64,000 bases of DNA from the NCBI GenBank assembly GCA_024363285.1, contig AP024711.1, positions 62,001-126,000 on the forward strand. Reading direction: 5' to 3'. The position numbers and the translations under genes are program-made. Origin of the DNA: Leptolinea sp. HRD-7. Its GTDB lineage: Bacteria > Chloroflexota > Anaerolineae > Anaerolineales > Anaerolineaceae. Each line of letters begins with the position of its first letter. Position 1 is the stretch's first letter. The notes beneath the pieces are model-generated. The model was given only the letters and a program-made list of their open reading frames with translations. It ran no database searches and had not been told where the DNA came from. Of this stretch, positions 62,410 to 64,000 are shown piece after piece.

Positions 62410-62738
62410 CAGTCAATATCCACATCGATATTTTCAAGATCTTCCGGATGAACTCCGAACTCCTGCATGATCTCTTCAGATGTGACAAAACCCGATTTTT
62501 CTGCCTGCTTCATCCGCTTTTCGGCTTCAAAGTACAGCTCATAGTCTTCCAGTTGCCTGACCATTTCGTCATAGCGTTCCGGGGTAAGTAACACGCAGGC
62601 AGGAACATCATTTTTGAGCACCACTTTGATGCCACTTTTTCTGACTTCATCAAAAATTTTCCCGGCTCCCCCGCGGTTAAACCGGGAGATCGGTACGATG
62701 GTATTTATCAGGTTTTTAACAGATAATCGAGTGTTCAT
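62409..62738 (-). CDS. Phd/YefM-like antitoxin of RelE-type toxin
   Basis: The 109-residue protein carries a Phd-like fold (VPISRFNRGGAGKIFDEVRKSGIKVVLKNDVPACVLLTPERYDEM). A helical acidic C-terminus ending DLENIDVDID should bind and neutralise the toxin. A GGAG-type site (TTAAGGAG) precedes it. The adjacent upstream AT-rich 143 bp probably includes the operator. It is first gene of the pair. Confidence 0.82.
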   Translation of the reverse strand: MNTRLSVKNLINTIVPISRFNRGGAGKIFDEVRKSGIKVVLKNDVPACVLLTPERYDEMVRQLEDYELYFEAEKRMKQAEKSGFVTSEEIMQEFGVHPEDLENIDVDID

Positions 62739-62881
62739 AATTAACTCCTTAATACAGTATAGAATAGAACATCATAAATATCAATATATTTATTGTTATT
62801 TTTATTGTCTCTTTTACTAATTATAAAAATACCCCCAATTTAAAGGAAATCATTCCATTAACCACAGCGTGTACCAAAGGC

Positions 62882-64000
62882 CTACCCCTCCAGCACCCCC
62901 GCTGACGGCACCCGCGCCTTCACCAGCCCCCGCACCTCATCCACCGTGCTCAACTTCAGCGCTTCATCCGCCAGCCCCTTCATCTCACGCGTATCCAGTT
63001 TACGGATCAGCGCCTTGACCACCGGCACCAGCACCGGCGCCATCGAGAACTCGTCCAATCCCATGCCCAAGAACAGCGGCACAGCCAGCGGCTCGCCGGC
63101 CAGCTCACCGCACACCCCTGTCCACTTGCCTACCCGGTGTGACGCTTCGATCACATCACGGATCAGGCGCAGCACGGCCGGGTGGAAGGCGTCGCACAAA
63201 CTTGCCACAGCAGGGTTCCCGCGGTCTGCTGCCATGGTGTACTGCGAAAGGTCATTGGTTCCGATGGAGAAGAAATCCACCTCGCGCGCCAGCGAATCCG
63301 CGCACAGGGCGGCGGCGGGCGTTTCGACCATGATACCCACATCCACATTTTCGGCGAAGGGTATCCCCTCGCGGGTCAATTCATCTTTGCACTCTTCCAG
63401 AACCCGGCGGGCCCGGCGTACTTCGTCAATATCTGAAACCATGGGGAACATGATCTTCAAGTTATGTCCCGTTCCCGCTCTCAGGGCGGCGCGTAGTTGA
63501 GGTTTGAAGATATCAGTCCTGCGCAGGCTCAACCGAAGGCCGCGCACCCCCAGGAAAGGATTTTCTTCCTCCTCGGTTGAAAGGTACGGCAGGTTTTTGT
63601 CACCCCCGATATCCAGTGTCCGCAGTACAACAGGCCTGTCACCAAATTCCTGCAGAATGGCTTTGTAGGCTTTGAATTGTTCCTCTTCGGTTGGCAGTGT
63701 GGAACGCCCCATATACAGGAACTCGGTGCGCAGCAAGCCGCATCCTTCCGCGCCTTGATCCACGGCCATTTTTGCCCCGGCGCGGTCACCGATATTGGCC
63801 AGAATATGCGGCCTCTTCCCGTCAATGGTGATGGCCGGCTCAAAGGCATGCTCCCGCGCCGCGTCGTGCATCTGTTTCATACGGCCGGCACGCTCCCGGC
63901 TGGCAGCAACCAGCGATTCATCCGGGTCAACGGTTACCGTGCCGGTGTAGCCATCAAGGATGATCATCGTGCCCGCCGTAATGTCCAGCACGGCGTCACC
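62882..64000 (-). CDS. ptsI: phosphoenolpyruvate-protein phosphotransferase (EI), C-terminal part
   Basis: The frame remains open to the window edge, so the N-terminal part (with the phospho-His) is outside. The visible 372 residues carry the PEP-binding TIM barrel. LRTEFLYMGR gives the first Arg region; LRTLDIGGDKNLPY and FSIGTNDLSQYTMAADR follow. The catalytic Cys is in GVCGELAGE near the C-terminus. Enzyme I takes phosphate from PEP and passes it to HPr, the start of the sugar phosphotransferase system. ptsH is not visible. EC 2.7.3.9 family. Confidence 0.95.
   Translation of the reverse strand, partial: GDAVLDITAGTMIILDGYTGTVTVDPDESLVAASRERAGRMKQMHDAAREHAFEPAITIDGKRPHILANIGDRAGAKMAVDQGAEGCGLLRTEFLYMGRSTLPTEEEQFKAYKAILQEFGDRPVVLRTLDIGGDKNLPYLSTEEEENPFLGVRGLRLSLRRTDIFKPQLRAALRAGTGHNLKIMFPMVSDIDEVRRARRVLEECKDELTREGIPFAENVDVGIMVETPAAALCADSLAREVDFFSIGTNDLSQYTMAADRGNPAVASLCDAFHPAVLRLIRDVIEASHRVGKWTGVCGELAGEPLAVPLFLGMGLDEFSMAPVLVPVVKALIRKLDTREMKGLADEALKLSTVDEVRGLVKARVPSAGVLEG

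Overview
The window is chromosomal DNA of moderate-to-high GC (my impression, not computed) from a free-living bacterium. Chloroflexota, perhaps Anaerolineae, is the best guess. The hints are lipoproteins with Pro/Thr/Ala-rich linkers ending in SH3b or SdrD-B-like modules, a secreted protein with an NBR1-Ig-like domain, an ECF sigma factor paired with a DUF5667 protein, large multi-domain cyclic-di-GMP proteins, and dense intergenic palindromic repeats. No rRNA, tRNA, CRISPR array or prophage was seen, so the assignment is inference.

Layout. 0-11 kb: the end of an SGNH-like hydrolase, a chemoreceptor carrying a sugar-binding-protein-like sensor, two paralogous 194-residue proteins, an RNase H-like protein, and a divergent pair of c-di-GMP enzymes (GGDEF synthase, HD-GYP phosphodiesterase). 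11-18 kb: a tyrosine recombinase with a long palindrome in its promoter, a repeat cluster, a DJ-1/PfpI protein, two envelope proteins and malic enzyme. 18-24 kb: a NapH-like ferredoxin membrane protein with its partner, a CobW-type GTPase and a SulP anion transporter. 24-32 kb: a sugar-reductase/glycosyltransferase/HAD operon, a PIN toxin-antitoxin pair, a membrane sulfatase-type protein and a DUF1275 protein. 32-38 kb: metE behind a cobalamin riboswitch, a lipoprotein and a membrane protein. 38-43 kb: a WYL / superfamily 1 helicase / PLD-like defence-type gene split by one in-frame stop. 43-50 kb: an orphan AT-rich gene between near-identical repeat arrays, an NBR1-Ig protein, small enzymes, and a MarR-controlled MFS/SDR/membrane operon. 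50-57 kb: a degenerate GGDEF protein, a second PIN toxin-antitoxin pair, an OmpR-type regulator, and ECF sigma with DUF5667. 57-64 kb: a beta-lactamase-family hydrolase, a GH94 phosphorylase, a RelE-type toxin-antitoxin pair, and the C-terminal part of ptsI.

The most unusual property is the intergenic DNA. At least six families of palindromic repeats occur. Most have heads beginning GTAG and ending CTAC, are built as two consecutive hairpins, and are joined by a common degenerate linker. They resemble REP/BIME elements moved by REP-associated tyrosine transposases (RAYT), although no such transposase lies in the window. Two copies abut genes so closely that the GTAG end supplies the TAG stop codon, and one element is nested inside another family's array.

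Start codons were moved from the longest open frame where a ribosome binding site or a paralogue supported it. All functional assignments rest on motifs read by eye; no database search was possible.
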